This document shows positions 5,739-6,120 of a stretch of DNA of 6,120 nucleotides, one piece after another. How positions within the stretch are numbered: the first letter of the stretch is position 1; the number at the start of each line of letters is the position of its first letter. The DNA is from Armatimonadota bacterium. GTDB taxonomy: Bacteria; Armatimonadota; Fimbriimonadia; Fimbriimonadales; Fimbriimonadaceae. The stretch lies in NCBI GenBank assembly GCA_003516955.1, contig DPBN01000325.1, forward strand, positions 1-6,120. Reading direction: 5' to 3'. The notes under the pieces are model-generated. The model did not search any database. It had not been told where the DNA came from and saw only the letters and a list, made by a program, of their open reading frames with translations. The translations under genes and the position numbers were made by a program.

Positions 5739-6120
5739 TGAACGGCCGAGCCAGGCGGAGAATGCGCCTCTGTGGCGTGGGCAGGGCGAGCGCGTCGAGC
5801 TGGTCGCGGTCGAACCACTGGCAGCCCTCGATCGGGGCCGGCGCGTCCAGACGCACCAGCCACGCCTCCACCGCGATCTTGTGGTGCGTCACCACGTGCC
5901 GGAAGGATCCGAGCCGCTCGGGCCAAGCGCCGGGGATCATGCTTCGCAGCGACGCTTCGGCCTCGTCCCGATCCGCGGTGGCGTCCACGCGGGGGAACTC
6001 CCAGAGCCCCTCCCACCACTGCCCCGGCGGGATGCGGCGCAGCGCCAGGCGGCCGTCGGCCACCGGCACCCAGACGACGTGGAGAAGGTGGACCGAGGCG
6101 GTGCGGCGCCGGCCGACGGG
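5731..6120 (-). CDS. mutY: Adenine DNA glycosylase MutY, C-terminal domain (5' part beyond the window)
   Basis: The leftward frame is open to the right window edge and ends at TAA 5731-5733, giving 129 visible residues. They match the C-terminal NUDIX-like domain of MutY: a first strand ending in DGRLALRRIP, the hallmark GQWWEGLWEFPRVD, a helix of acidic and Ala residues, and FRHVVTHHKIAVEAW, the MutY loop that reads 8-oxoguanine. The serine of the FSH loop known from Bacillus MutY is here VTH, a Thr substitution seen in many family members. MutY removes adenine mispaired with 8-oxoguanine and so prevents G:C to T:A mutations. The catalytic HhH-GPD region and the iron-sulfur cluster cysteines would be encoded to the right of the window. 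An internal GTG at 6069 is not the true start, because the frame continues upstream with plausible MutY sequence (VHLLHVVWVPV). A stand-alone NUDIX hydrolase is less likely, since the full Nudix box is absent. Confidence 0.88.
   Translation of the reverse strand, partial: PVGRRRTASVHLLHVVWVPVADGRLALRRIPPGQWWEGLWEFPRVDATADRDEAEASLRSMIPGAWPERLGSFRHVVTHHKIAVEAWLVRLDAPAPIEGCQWFDRDQLDALALPTPQRRILRLARPFIG

Noticed and set aside
4652..6019. Reverse-strand open frame of about 455 codons running across the protease and mutY
   Set aside because: It is in a different frame from the papain-like and MutY proteins, both supported by motifs. Its Arg/Pro/Ala-rich composition is typical of an out-of-frame reading of GC-rich DNA.

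Overview
The window is GC-rich (about two thirds G+C by eye) and almost fully coding. It looks like a bacterial chromosome: two rightward glycoside hydrolase genes meet a leftward pair made of a papain-like cysteine protease and the end of mutY. Weak or absent Shine-Dalgarno sequences, a TAnnnT box just upstream of one start codon, and the mix of gene families would fit Armatimonadota (Fimbriimonadia-like) or another GC-rich environmental phylum. No marker gene in the window settles the lineage, so this is a low-confidence guess.

Layout: (1) 1-214, + strand: the C-terminal end of a hydrophobic, probably membrane-associated protein that I cannot name. (2) 241-2310, +: a GH50-like (agarase-type, clan GH-A) glycoside hydrolase with both catalytic glutamates recognisable. 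(3) 2335-5025, +: a probably secreted GH31 glycoside hydrolase with a PA14 domain inserted between its catalytic barrel and the end of the proximal C-terminal beta domain. (4) 4933-5721, - strand: a membrane-anchored or secreted papain-fold cysteine protease. Its last 93 bases lie antisense to the end of the GH31 gene. (5) 5731-6120, -: the C-terminal 8-oxoG-recognition domain of the adenine DNA glycosylase MutY, cut by the window edge.

The two hydrolases are 24 bp apart and probably act together on one galactose-containing polysaccharide or glycoconjugate. The GH50-like enzyme would cleave beta-galactosidic-type bonds, and the GH31 enzyme alpha-linked residues, possibly held near substrate by PA14. 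No transporter, SusC/SusD pair, sulfatase or regulator lies in the window, so the substrate stays open. The protease and mutY are 9 bp apart and look co-transcribed, but no shared function is obvious. There is no RNA gene, CRISPR array, mobile element or long intergenic region; the longest gap between genes is 26 bp. I see no convincing new multi-gene system. The points most worth a second look are the unusual GH31 active-site motifs, the Asp in place of the papain Asn, the 93-bp convergent overlap, and the translation-start signals of the two hydrolases.
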